24,375 nucleotides of DNA from Aquificaceae bacterium (lineage in GTDB: Bacteria > Aquificota > Aquificia > Aquificales > Aquificaceae): contig WFYH01000150.1 in NCBI GenBank assembly GCA_015490215.1, positions 1-24,375 on the forward strand, read 5' to 3'. Of the stretch, positions 14,619 to 22,691 are shown one piece after another. Position numbers and translations under genes: made by a program. Each line of letters begins with the position of its first letter. Positions within the stretch are counted from its first letter, which is position 1. Under the pieces are notes generated by a model, which was given only the letters and a program-made list of their open reading frames with translations, did not search any database and was not told where the DNA came from.

Positions 14619-16289
14619 ATGCCTAAGAGAAAAGACATAAAGAAGATCCTCATAATAGGTTCGGGTCCCATAGTGATAGGTCAGGCAGCTGAATTTGATT
14701 ACTCGGGAACCCAAGCCTGTAAAGCCCTCAAGCAGGAAGGCTACGAGGTGGTCTTGGTAAACTCAAACCCCGCCACCATAATGACGGATCCGCAGGTGGC
14801 AGATAGAACCTACGTTGAACCCCTGACGGAGGAGATCCTTGAGGAGATCATAAAGAGGGAAAGACCCGACGCCCTGCTCCCCACCTTGGGAGGGCAGACA
14901 GCCCTAAACCTCTCGGTAAAGCTCTACGAAGAGGGTGTCCTTGAAAGATACGGGGTTGAGATGATAGGAGCTAACTACGAGGCTATAAAGAAGGGGGAGG
15001 ACAGGGAGCTTTTCAGGAAAGCTATGAGCAACATAGGGCTTAAGGTTCCCGAAAGTGCAGTTGTCTCCTCTGAAGAGGAGGGGTTGAAAGCGGTTCAAAA
15101 AATAGGGTTTCCCGTCATACTAAGACCCGCCTTTACCCTCGGAGGAACGGGCGGTTCCATAGCCTACAACATTGAAGAGTTCAAAGAAAAGCTCAACGTA
15201 GCCCTCAAGACCTCTCCCATACATCAGGTTCTCCTTGACAAGTCCCTGATAGGCTGGAAGGAGTTTGAGTTTGAGGTGATAAGGGACAAGGCGGACAACG
15301 TGATAATCGTCTGCTCAATAGAGAACTTTGACCCCATGGGCGTCCATACGGGGGATTCCATCACCGTGGCACCCGCCCAGACCCTCACCGACAAGGAGTA
15401 TCAGATCCTAAGGGATGCCGCTATAGCGGTGATAAGGGAAATAGGAGTGGACACGGGAGGTTCCAACATCCAGTTTGCGGTAAGCCCCGAAAACGGGGAT
15501 TTTTACGTTATAGAGATGAACCCGAGGGTTTCAAGGTCGTCAGCTCTCGCCTCAAAGGCGACGGGCTTTCCCATAGCCAAGGTGGCAGCAAAGCTCGCCG
15601 TAGGCTACACCCTTGACGAGCTGAAAAACGACATCACCCGTTTTACACCCGCCTCCTTTGAACCCTCCATAGACTACGTTGTGGTCAAAATCCCCCGCTT
15701 TGACTTTAAAAAGTTTCCCAGAGCGGACAAGACCCTAACCACCATGATGAAGTCGGTAGGAGAGGTCATGGCTATAGGGAGAACCTTCAAAGAAGCCCTC
15801 CTTAAAGCCATCAGGAGCTTGGAACTTGACAGATACGGTCTTGCCTTCCCAAAGCTTGGTATGAGCGACGGAGAGTTGGTGGCGAATTTGAGGACCCCGA
15901 ACGAGGATAGGCTCTGGGCTATAGCTGAGGCCTTCAGAAGGGGTTACACCATTGAGGAGGTCTACGAACTTACAAAGATAGATCCGTGGTTTCTGTTCAA
16001 CATAAAGGAGATCGTGGACTTTGAAGAGGAACTAAGAGAAGGGGATCTTACTGAGGAGAAACTCCGCAGGGCTAAGGAACTGGGCTACTCGGATGCAGAG
16101 ATAGCCCTCCTGACCTCCAAAAGGGAGAAGGAGATAAGGAACCTACGCAAATCAATGGGGATAAGACCTTCCTTTAAGGGCGTAGACACCTGCGCAGGTG
16201 AGTTTGTAGCCTACACACCTTACTATTACTCTTCCTACGAGAGACCCTTCTACAACCTTGAGGGTGAGGTTCTTTTGGACGAAGATTAA
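14619..16289 (+). CDS. carB: Carbamoyl-phosphate synthase large subunit, N-terminal half
   Basis: CarB makes carbamoyl phosphate from bicarbonate, glutamine-derived ammonia and two ATP for arginine and pyrimidine synthesis. This gene encodes 556 aa, about half of the usual 1070. It has the N-terminal ATP-grasp carboxyphosphate domain ([73 protein letters not shown]) and the oligomerisation domain up to about residue 553. It ends in [11 protein letters not shown], just where the second, carbamoyl-phosphate domain would begin. Split carB is known from A. aeolicus, so this is a natural half, not a truncation; the partner gene is outside the window. A gspC-like gene follows after 3 bases. Confidence 0.95.
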   Translation: MPKRKDIKKILIIGSGPIVIGQAAEFDYSGTQACKALKQEGYEVVLVNSNPATIMTDPQVADRTYVEPLTEEILEEIIKRERPDALLPTLGGQTALNLSVKLYEEGVLERYGVEMIGANYEAIKKGEDRELFRKAMSNIGLKVPESAVVSSEEEGLKAVQKIGFPVILRPAFTLGGTGGSIAYNIEEFKEKLNVALKTSPIHQVLLDKSLIGWKEFEFEVIRDKADNVIIVCSIENFDPMGVHTGDSITVAPAQTLTDKEYQILRDAAIAVIREIGVDTGGSNIQFAVSPENGDFYVIEMNPRVSRSSALASKATGFPIAKVAAKLAVGYTLDELKNDITRFTPASFEPSIDYVVVKIPRFDFKKFPRADKTLTTMMKSVGEVMAIGRTFKEALLKAIRSLELDRYGLAFPKLGMSDGELVANLRTPNEDRLWAIAEAFRRGYTIEEVYELTKIDPWFLFNIKEIVDFEEELREGDLTEEKLRRAKELGYSDAEIALLTSKREKEIRNLRKSMGIRPSFKGVDTCAGEFVAYTPYYYSSYERPFYNLEGEVLLDED

Positions 16290-16292
16290 ACC

Positions 16293-17087
16293 ATGAACTG
16301 GGCTTTGGTTGCCTTTCCCCTTGTAAGCTCCTTGGCTCTTCTAACAGCTCTGCTTACTTTCCTTTTGCTTCCCAAGGTGGTTTTGGAGAGGGTAAAAATG
16401 GAACCGCCCCGTGCGGAGCGCAAGGAGATTGACCCGAGGGAGATTGAAAAAGCCCTCTCCAAGGTCTTTCCGAGAACCGAGGGAATGGAGGCTCCCAAGA
16501 CGGCGGAGGAGCTTTCCCAAGCGCCCACAAAAGGGAATCTGAAATTGAAACTGCTTGCGGTATCTTCGGGAGCAAGGAGCATAGCCCTGTTGGAGGTGGG
16601 GGGCAAAAAGATAGTTTTAGAGGAAGGCAAAAGCTGGAAAGGGCTTACCCTCAAGAGGGTTTTCCCGAAAGAGGTTGTTGTCTCTTACGGGGGTAAGGAT
16701 ATAAGGGTAAAGCTTGAAAAAGGGAAAGGTTACACGTCCAAAAACCAAAGGGCGGAAAGCGCTTCCGCCCAAGAGTTCAAAATATCCCGCAGGGAGATAG
16801 AAAGGGTCACAAAAGACCCTGGGATAATGTTCCGTCAGATAAGGCTCATTCCCTACGTCAAAAACGGCAGAACGGAAGGTTTCATCTTTGAGTGGATAAA
16901 GCCCGGAAGCCTCTTCTACAAGGCGGGTCTAAGAAAGGGAGACATCCTCGTTTCCATAAACAACATGAGCATAAGGAGCGGGGAGGATGCCTTCAGGATA
17001 CTTCAGGCTCTTAGGAACGAACCTTCTCTGAGGGTCGTGGTTCTGAGGGGAGGTCAGAGGAAGGAGATAAACGTGCGTATAGAGTAA
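16293..17087 (+). CDS. GspC-like type II secretion protein with PDZ domain
   Basis: GspC links the inner-membrane platform of the type II secretion system to the outer-membrane secretin. The 264 aa show one N-terminal membrane helix (about residues 4-28), a Pro/Glu-rich linker, a beta-rich HR domain (about 82-145; LKLLAVSSGARSIALLEVGGKK), and a C-terminal PDZ domain (about 170-264; FEWIKPGSLFYKAGLRKGDILVSINNMSI). The length and order match GspC/PulC. No other gsp gene is in the window, so it is an orphan here, cotranscribed with carB. No clear Shine-Dalgarno is seen before the ATG. Its last 77 bases overlap the end of the convergent nitrate reductase gene. Confidence 0.85.
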   Translation: MNWALVAFPLVSSLALLTALLTFLLLPKVVLERVKMEPPRAERKEIDPREIEKALSKVFPRTEGMEAPKTAEELSQAPTKGNLKLKLLAVSSGARSIALLEVGGKKIVLEEGKSWKGLTLKRVFPKEVVVSYGGKDIRVKLEKGKGYTSKNQRAESASAQEFKISRREIERVTKDPGIMFRQIRLIPYVKNGRTEGFIFEWIKPGSLFYKAGLRKGDILVSINNMSIRSGEDAFRILQALRNEPSLRVVVLRGGQRKEINVRIE

Positions 17088-19065
17088 CTCTGACGCCTGA
17101 ATACTTTAGGTCCGGCTCCTTTGAGAAAGGATCAACCCTGTCGGAAGTGAGCAGATTGGTAGGCTCTCCCAACTCCTTGGGATATCCGAAGGGTGCAAAG
17201 ATGCAACCCCTCTTTACGTTTCCGAAGCGAACCACCCTTGTGATCTTACTTCCCTTGGAAGAGAGAACAACTTCCTGCCCCTCTTCTATCCCAAGCTCCT
17301 GAGCATCGTAGGGATTCATGATCACATAGGGCGGAAGCTCACCTTTAAGAAGTTCGGGGCTTTTGCCCGTTCTCGTCATGGTGTGCCACTGGTCCTTGAG
17401 CCTTCCCGTCAGCAGGATGAACTCTCCCTCCTCTTTGGGAACGTTCAAAACCGCCGGGTGGAAGCGAGCCTTTCCGCTCGGTGTGGGAAACTTCAGATCT
17501 TCGTAGAGCCACCTTTTACCCCAACGGGCGGGGAGGTCTTCGTAAGAGAGCCTTGAAATATCACAGAGTCTGCCCTTCGTGGTCCTTTTGAACTCTTCAA
17601 ATATTTCTCTCGGGGATCGGTAGGGAAAGTATTCGCCCCCGCCCATCCTCTGCGCAAGCTCGGTGAATATAAGCCAGTCGGGTTTTGATTGCCCGAAGGG
17701 TCGGGCAAAGCTTTTGCAGAATGTAATGGTCCTGTCCGAACCTGTCATAACCCCTTCCTTCTCCCCAAGCTGAGCGGCGGGAAGTATCAGGTTAGCGAAC
17801 TCACAGGTATCGTTAAAGTAAGCATCCTGCACCACCAAGAAGACCTTATCCAAAGCCTTCCAAACCTTTTCCAGATCGGGTAGGGAAACAGCAGGGTTGG
17901 TGCACACCACCCACAGCAGATCTATCTTTCCTTCCAAAATCAGATCAACCGCTTCCGTTATAGTAGGACCGGGGTTTTCCTTTATACCCTCCAGACCCCA
18001 AAACTCTTCTATAGCCCTCCTGTCCTTTTCGTTTCTTACATCCCTGTAGCCGGGAAGACCGTTTGAGAGATAGCCCACCTCCCTACCGCCCATCGCATTG
18101 GGCTGACCCGTTAAAGAAAATGGACATCCACGACCGTTGAGCCTTCCGGTGGCAAGATGCAGGTTGATGAGAGCAAGGTTCTTCATTGTGCCGTTTACCG
18201 ACTGGTTGAAACCTTGACACCAGAAGGAGATGACCTTCTTACCCTGAGCGAAGAGCTTTGCAACCACATATATGTCCTCTTCCTTCACATCACATATCTC
18301 GGATGCCACCTCTGGGGGAAAGTTTTGAGCCTGCTTTAGTGCTTCTTCAAACCCTTCCGTGTATTTACTTACGAAGGAGTAATCTATCCACCCTTCCCTG
18401 TGGAGCACGTATAGGACGGAGTTCAAAAAGGCGGTATCTGTTCCCGGTCTTATCTGTATAAAGAGATCACTTTTCTTGGCGGTTTCCGTCTCAAGAGGGT
18501 CAACGGTTACTATAACCACCTGCTGGGTTTGCCTCCTCCTCTTTAGTACCCTCTTGAACAGAACGGGGTGGGATACGGCGGCGTTTGACCCGAAGAAAAA
18601 GAAAATATCCGCATCGTCAATGTCTTCGTAGGTGCAGGGCACACCGTCCGAGCCGAAAGCCATCTTGTAGGCGGTTACCGCCGTCGCCATACAGAGGCGG
18701 GAGTTGGCATCTATGTTGTTCGTTTTCAGAAACCCCTTTACAAATTTGTTGATTACATAAATGTCTTCGGTTAGCAACTGTCCCGAAACGTAAAAGTAGA
18801 CCCTGTCGGAGGGAACACTTTGGAGCTTTTCTGCCAAGATCTGGTAAGCCTCCTCCCAAGATATCTCCCTGAAGGGTTCCCCTTTGGTTTCCCTGTAGAG
18901 GGGCTTTTCTATCCTCCCCTTATCCAGCACCTTCGGGAAGTAAATGGGTTTTTTACAAAGGTCTCCCAAGTTCGCAGGGTGTTCAAAGTCCCCCTTTATT
19001 CTCCCCCTTTCGTCCAGATACAACCCGCATCCTACACCGCAGTAGGGACACTGGAAGTTGACCAT
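17011..19065 (-). CDS. Assimilatory-type nitrate reductase catalytic subunit (NasA/NarB)
   Basis: This cytoplasmic molybdoenzyme reduces nitrate to nitrite. The 684 aa have an N-terminal [4Fe-4S] site CPYCGVGC...GDLC (Cys6, 9, 13, 37), the Mo-ligand Cys125 in NSRLCMATAV, and bis-MGD regions (FGSNAAVSHPV, SFWCQGFNQSVNGT, LTGQPNAMGGREVG, VMTGSDRTI). There is no twin-arginine signal, unlike NapA. The NSRLCM motif and length favour the NarB/NasA class; the electron donor (ferredoxin or a flavoprotein) is not encoded here. An upstream TTG at 19080 falls within the sigma54-type -12 element, so the ATG at 19065 is preferred, and mRNA from that promoter would be leaderless. The last about 20 residues are read antisense to gspC and go beyond the usual family end. 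Confidence 0.93.
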   Translation of the reverse strand: MVNFQCPYCGVGCGLYLDERGRIKGDFEHPANLGDLCKKPIYFPKVLDKGRIEKPLYRETKGEPFREISWEEAYQILAEKLQSVPSDRVYFYVSGQLLTEDIYVINKFVKGFLKTNNIDANSRLCMATAVTAYKMAFGSDGVPCTYEDIDDADIFFFFGSNAAVSHPVLFKRVLKRRRQTQQVVIVTVDPLETETAKKSDLFIQIRPGTDTAFLNSVLYVLHREGWIDYSFVSKYTEGFEEALKQAQNFPPEVASEICDVKEEDIYVVAKLFAQGKKVISFWCQGFNQSVNGTMKNLALINLHLATGRLNGRGCPFSLTGQPNAMGGREVGYLSNGLPGYRDVRNEKDRRAIEEFWGLEGIKENPGPTITEAVDLILEGKIDLLWVVCTNPAVSLPDLEKVWKALDKVFLVVQDAYFNDTCEFANLILPAAQLGEKEGVMTGSDRTITFCKSFARPFGQSKPDWLIFTELAQRMGGGEYFPYRSPREIFEEFKRTTKGRLCDISRLSYEDLPARWGKRWLYEDLKFPTPSGKARFHPAVLNVPKEEGEFILLTGRLKDQWHTMTRTGKSPELLKGELPPYVIMNPYDAQELGIEEGQEVVLSSKGSKITRVVRFGNVKRGCIFAPFGYPKELGEPTNLLTSDRVDPFSKEPDLKYSGVRVTLYARLSPSSDLPSEPRPSEKVRS

Positions 19066-19075
19066 ACCCCATTTT

Positions 19076-19091
19076 TGCAACTACCTTGCCA
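19076..19091 (-). promoter_or_regulatory. Sigma54 (RpoN) -24/-12 promoter of the nitrate reductase
   Basis: On the minus strand, TGGCAA-N5-TTGCA has the GG and GC doublets at the required ten-base distance; only the sixth base differs from TGGCAC. From the GC at -13/-12, +1 falls on or next to the A of the ATG at 19065, giving leaderless mRNA. It lies in the 46-bp gap between the chemotaxis gene and the nitrate reductase. The FNT channel has the same type of promoter. Confidence 0.75.
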
Positions 19092-19111
19092 AAAAGGTTA
19101 TAGGAGAATTT

Positions 19112-20764
19112 CTATACCGCAAACTTGTCCATCTCGGCTTCCACTTCCTCCGCTATCTGATTTATGGTTCTTATCTCCTCAACTATCTGGTTCACGCCTG
19201 CGCTGTTTCGGTCGGAGATCTTGGTAATCTCGGTCATGTTGTCTCTGATTATGTCTATAGCCCTGCTTTGCTCTTCCATGGCGGTGGCTATGGAGTCTAT
19301 GGCTTGGGCTATTTCCTTCGTCACGGTCTCTATCTTGGAGTAGCTGCTTACCACCTCTTCGGAAGCTACCCTGCCCTCTTCAACGACCCCGAGGGCTTTG
19401 TTTACAAGTTCTGCTATCTCCTTGGCGGCGTTACCCGAAATTTCCGCCAGCCTTCTTACCTCATCGGCAACAACCGCAAAGCCCCTTCCCATTTCTCCAG
19501 CCCTCGCCGCCTCTATGGCAGCGTTCAAAGCTAAAAGGTTTGTTTGCTCCGCTATGTTTATGATCGTTTCGGTTATAGAGCTTATCTCCTTACTTACGTC
19601 CACTATGTTACCCATGGCTGTGTGCATTACGTTTATCCTCTGTTTGCCCGTGCCAATCGCCCTTTCCATATCAAGGGAGATATTCTTGGCTCTAAGGGTT
19701 TCTTCGGATATCTGCCTTATGGCTTCGGAGGTTTCATCTACCGAAGTCATTATGCTGGCTATGTTGTTGTTCAGTCCTCTGTTTTCTTCGTCCATCCTCT
19801 CGGCGTTTTTCATGAGAACCTCAAGGCTCTCCGCTATCTTTTTGAAGCCCTCTTTTACACCCTTCAGTGCACCCTGCAGGTCTCCCAAAGACTTGTTTAT
19901 GTGGTTTCTCAGCTCTTCAAGATCTCCCTTGTATTCGTTTTCTATCCTTACCTTGAGGTTACCCTGAGCTACTTTCACCATGATGTCCCGTATGGACACC
20001 ACAGCGTTCCCTATATCCTTTACCATGTGGTTGAGAGCTGTGACCACCTTGTCAAGTTCGTTTTTAAGCTTTTCAAACTCTACGTCCCTGAACCGCATAT
20101 TAGTCGCAAGATCATTTACTTTTTTAGAAATTTTGTCTATATCCTTTATGACTCCTCTTGAAATAAACCAGAGGACAAAAGAGATCAAAAATAGGGAGGG
20201 AGCGGTAATACCCATTACAACTTTGTTAGCAGATGACATGGTCGCTTTAAGATTTTCCTGTTGCTGTTTTATCTGCTTTAGACGGATTTCTATAAGGGTA
20301 TCAAGTGTGTGTATAGTGTCAGCGAACCCCTTTTTTTCTGCCTCTATGAGCATTTCCTTAGCTTCATCATAAGCTTCCAGCTCCAGAAGCTGTATAACTC
20401 CCTCTATGTCCCCTTGATAAGTGAAGAAGCCAAGATATCTGGTAAGTTCCTGTTCCCTTTTTGAAAGTTCCTTAACCCTTTTGTTAAGGATGGCAAGTTT
20501 ATCCATGAAGCTTTTTATGTATTTCTTTATCGCTTTTCGGGCTTCCTCATCTTGGGGGTTAAAGATCAAGTTCCTGACCGCTATAGCGGTGTGGAGCATG
20601 TCCATCTTCATCTCCTTGTATATGTCAAGTTCCTTTAAGGCTTGTTGAGTTTTGGTTACCTCTTGAGCTACTTTCTGCTGGGTGTTGTAAAGGACAGCGG
20701 TAATAGCTAAACCGATGATGATGATAAAGACATTCAACCCGAAGAGCTTCGCCCTTATGCTCAT
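19112..20764 (-). CDS. Methyl-accepting chemotaxis protein
   Basis: This transmembrane chemoreceptor has 550 aa. Layout: membrane helix 1 (about 5-25), a periplasmic helical domain of roughly 150 residues of the four-helix-bundle type, membrane helix 2 (about 185-205; [20 protein letters not shown]), a HAMP-like linker, and a long cytoplasmic coiled coil. The kinase-control hairpin tip reads [20 protein letters not shown], then [16 protein letters not shown], nearly the consensus. There is no C-terminal NWETF tether. Methylation sites and ligand cannot be named. The ATG at 20764 follows CGGAGG; an upstream TTG is too close to that site. It is divergent from the flgK operon, fitting a motility region, and lies upstream of the nitrate reductase on the same strand, so a nitrogen-related ligand is only a guess. 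Confidence 0.95.
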   Translation of the reverse strand: MSIRAKLFGLNVFIIIIGLAITAVLYNTQQKVAQEVTKTQQALKELDIYKEMKMDMLHTAIAVRNLIFNPQDEEARKAIKKYIKSFMDKLAILNKRVKELSKREQELTRYLGFFTYQGDIEGVIQLLELEAYDEAKEMLIEAEKKGFADTIHTLDTLIEIRLKQIKQQQENLKATMSSANKVVMGITAPSLFLISFVLWFISRGVIKDIDKISKKVNDLATNMRFRDVEFEKLKNELDKVVTALNHMVKDIGNAVVSIRDIMVKVAQGNLKVRIENEYKGDLEELRNHINKSLGDLQGALKGVKEGFKKIAESLEVLMKNAERMDEENRGLNNNIASIMTSVDETSEAIRQISEETLRAKNISLDMERAIGTGKQRINVMHTAMGNIVDVSKEISSITETIINIAEQTNLLALNAAIEAARAGEMGRGFAVVADEVRRLAEISGNAAKEIAELVNKALGVVEEGRVASEEVVSSYSKIETVTKEIAQAIDSIATAMEEQSRAIDIIRDNMTEITKISDRNSAGVNQIVEEIRTINQIAEEVEAEMDKFAV

Positions 20765-20784
20765 GATTGTAACCTCCGACAATT

Positions 20785-20812
20785 TAAAAATAGGCGTCTT
20801 TCAAGCCGAAAG
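20785..20812 (+). promoter_or_regulatory. Sigma28 (FliA)-like flagellar promoter
   Basis: TAAA (20785-20788), 16 bases, then GCCGAAAG (20805-20812) resembles the FliA consensus TAAA-N15-GCCGATAA, with 6 of 8 matches in the -10 and one extra spacer base. The predicted start near 20819 is just before GGAGG (20823-20827). An inverted repeat CTTTC-AAGCC-GAAAG overlaps the -10. Genes downstream are late flagellar genes, the usual FliA targets. TATATT/TATTAT at 20813-20820 lacks a -35 partner. Confidence 0.6.
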
Positions 20813-20835
20813 TATATTATACGGAGGTGGAAATA

Positions 20836-21090
20836 TTGGGAGACCTCGGTAAAATTTTGAGTTCCTTAGAGGAAAAGCTCCTTGACCCATTTTCTGCAGA
20901 AGGTTTAGAGGAGGAGTTTAGGAAACTTTACGAAGCCTTTAAAAGGGCAAAGCCCGAGGAGATAAAGGCAGCTCTTGGCAAATACCAAAAAGTTAAAGAG
21001 CTTTTAGAGCGCAACGAAGCCATAATAGCAGGCTCCCTTGAACCCATTATCAAGAGGGCGCAGGAGGGGATATTCTCAAGGAGGGTTTAA
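20836..21090 (+). CDS. Small helical protein, FlgN-like position
   Basis: The 84 aa (MGDLGKILSSLEEKLLDPFS at the N terminus) are all-helical and charged, with KPEEIKAALGKYQKVKELLERNEAII as the second helix pair. The gene lies directly before flgK, where many bacteria keep flgN, the export chaperone of FlgK and FlgL. FlgN is usually about 140 aa, so homology is not established; the call rests on position and on helical character. The start is probably the TTG at 20836, eight bases after GGAGG; a GTG at 20827 overlaps that site. Its TAA is followed at once by the flgK ATG, and its end contains the flgK ribosome site. Confidence 0.6.
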   Translation: MGDLGKILSSLEEKLLDPFSAEGLEEEFRKLYEAFKRAKPEEIKAALGKYQKVKELLERNEAIIAGSLEPIIKRAQEGIFSRRV

Positions 21091-22680
21091 ATGTTCGGAG
21101 CAAGCTTCGGAATAGTCTCTCAAGCGTTGGAGATATACAAAAAGGCTATAGATATACACAACAGGAACATAATGAACGCCAACAACCCCGATTATGTGGA
21201 AGAGCAACCTTCCGTAAAGAGCTTTGCACCTGCGGGCATAAACCTTGAAGACGTCATCAGAGAGCAAAACCTCTACTATTTGAACCTTAGAAACTCAAAA
21301 CTTTCCACGGTCAGATATTTAGAAGAGAGAAGCAACTCTTTAACTAACGTGGAAGGAATGTTTCAAGAACTTTTTGAGGGGACCGGAATAAGCGACTATA
21401 CAAACAGGTTTTTCCAAGCCTACGAAAACCTGATGAAAAATCCTACCAACGAGGGGGCGAAAAACGAGCTGTATAACTCCGCAAGGGCGCTTGCCGGCTT
21501 TATAAGAAACAGAAGAAGAGACCTTGACAGGCTTGACAATAACATAAATACGTCCATAGAGGACGTTATAAGACGTATAAATGAGCTTACCCGAAAGCTC
21601 TACGTTTTAAACAAAGACCTGAATGTCTTCTACGGGCAGACCTACGCAAGGGGAAGAGACTACAAGAACGTCCTTGACGAGAGAGACAAATACGTGAGGG
21701 AGCTTTCCGAACTTATAAATATCCAAATCCAAGTGGACGAAATAGGTAGGGTAAAGGTGGTTACCTCCAAGGGCTTTACACTTGTGGACTTTTACGACAA
21801 CTATTGGCAGCTTGAATATAGAAACGAAAAGGTTTATTGGCTTCCCGATTACTCCAACGTGGGTGTGGATATAACCGACGTGATAGAGTCGGGAAAACTA
21901 AAGGCTCTGATAGACGCCAAAAGGGACGCAAAAAGGTTCAAAGACCAGCTGGATCAAGTGGCTCAGTATCTAATTTCTAACGTAAAGCTCCCCAGAGAGA
22001 ACAGCGGAACATGGTATCTGGTAAAAAACGTAGACGATCCGGACACAGTCCTTTCTACCTACGGTATAGATGGAACCCTTGAGTTCTACGATAACTCTAC
22101 AACTCCTCCGACCCTCATAGCAACCATAGCCAATTACGGCTCCCTTTCTCTGAACGACCTTGCCAGCCAAATAAATAGCAACCCCACCTTGACAAGTGCA
22201 GGTTTTTCCGCCACGGTGGTTAACAACCCCGACGGCACCTACTCTATTCTTATTCAGAACACTAACCCCAACTATGATGTTCAAGATTCGGGCGTAAACA
22301 TCCTTGAAAGTTCTCCCGTCTTTACGGGAACCAACGGGGGCAATATCAGAGAAGTAAGCACCCTTGCGGACGATATGAACGATATTAACTACTCCCTTAC
22401 CGACACCTTCAGCGGATTCGGAACAACTTGGTGGGATGAGGCGAAGCTCAAGGTCAACAATCTTATAAGTGACATATCCAACACGCAGGCGGACGTTAAA
22501 GACAAACTCAGGATAGAGAACGCTCTACTTGAATCCCTTAATAGGAAGCTCCAAGAGATACAAGGGGTTTCCATTGACAAGGAATTTATGGAGATAATGA
22601 AGGTCAAGAGGACTTACGAGGCAGTTGCCAAGGTGGTTACAACCATTGACGAGCTTATAAGAACTACGTTGCAGATGTGA
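21091..22680 (+). CDS. flgK: Flagellar hook-associated protein 1
   Basis: FlgK forms the first junction zone between hook and filament and is secreted by the flagellar type III system. The 529 aa have the conserved N-terminal coil (FGIVSQALEIYKKAIDIHNRNIMNANNPDYVEE), the FlgK helical region with NVLDERDKYVRELSELINIQI, and the C-terminal coil ending in YEAVAKVVTTIDELIRTTLQM. A beta-rich insert at residues 306-411 contains a Flagellin_IN-like motif (SLSLNDLASQINS...NPDGTYSILIQN) and is clearly related to an insert in FlgL. The start is directly after the previous stop with AAGGAGGG in front. It shares an operon with flgL, 11 bases downstream. Confidence 0.95.
   Translation: MFGASFGIVSQALEIYKKAIDIHNRNIMNANNPDYVEEQPSVKSFAPAGINLEDVIREQNLYYLNLRNSKLSTVRYLEERSNSLTNVEGMFQELFEGTGISDYTNRFFQAYENLMKNPTNEGAKNELYNSARALAGFIRNRRRDLDRLDNNINTSIEDVIRRINELTRKLYVLNKDLNVFYGQTYARGRDYKNVLDERDKYVRELSELINIQIQVDEIGRVKVVTSKGFTLVDFYDNYWQLEYRNEKVYWLPDYSNVGVDITDVIESGKLKALIDAKRDAKRFKDQLDQVAQYLISNVKLPRENSGTWYLVKNVDDPDTVLSTYGIDGTLEFYDNSTTPPTLIATIANYGSLSLNDLASQINSNPTLTSAGFSATVVNNPDGTYSILIQNTNPNYDVQDSGVNILESSPVFTGTNGGNIREVSTLADDMNDINYSLTDTFSGFGTTWWDEAKLKVNNLISDISNTQADVKDKLRIENALLESLNRKLQEIQGVSIDKEFMEIMKVKRTYEAVAKVVTTIDELIRTTLQM
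22006..22323 (+). repeat. FlgK copy of a domain shared with FlgL
   Basis: Residues 306-411 of FlgK: GTWYLVKNVDDPD, STYGIDGTLEFYD, IANYGSLSLNDLASQIN, VNNPDGTYSILIQ and NILESSPVF. Each block has a counterpart in the same order in FlgL. Third codon positions differ widely between copies, so the duplication is old or under protein-level constraint, not a recent gene conversion. Confidence 0.85.
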
Positions 22681-22691
22681 GGTGGTGAACC

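Noticed and set aside
14619..16289. carB as a truncated pseudogene
   Set aside because: It ends at a domain boundary with all motifs intact, and split carB is known in Aquificales.
19065..19080. TTG at 19080 as the nitrate reductase start
   Set aside because: It overlaps the sigma54 -12 element; a transcript from that promoter would not contain it.
19640..19660. TGGCAC on the minus strand inside the chemotaxis gene as another sigma54 site
   Set aside because: No TTGC at the right distance, and it is within conserved coding sequence.
19398..20161. Long open frames (189 and 205 aa) opposite the chemotaxis gene
   Set aside because: They are antisense shadows of a well-conserved receptor, have low-complexity hydrophobic composition and no ribosome site.
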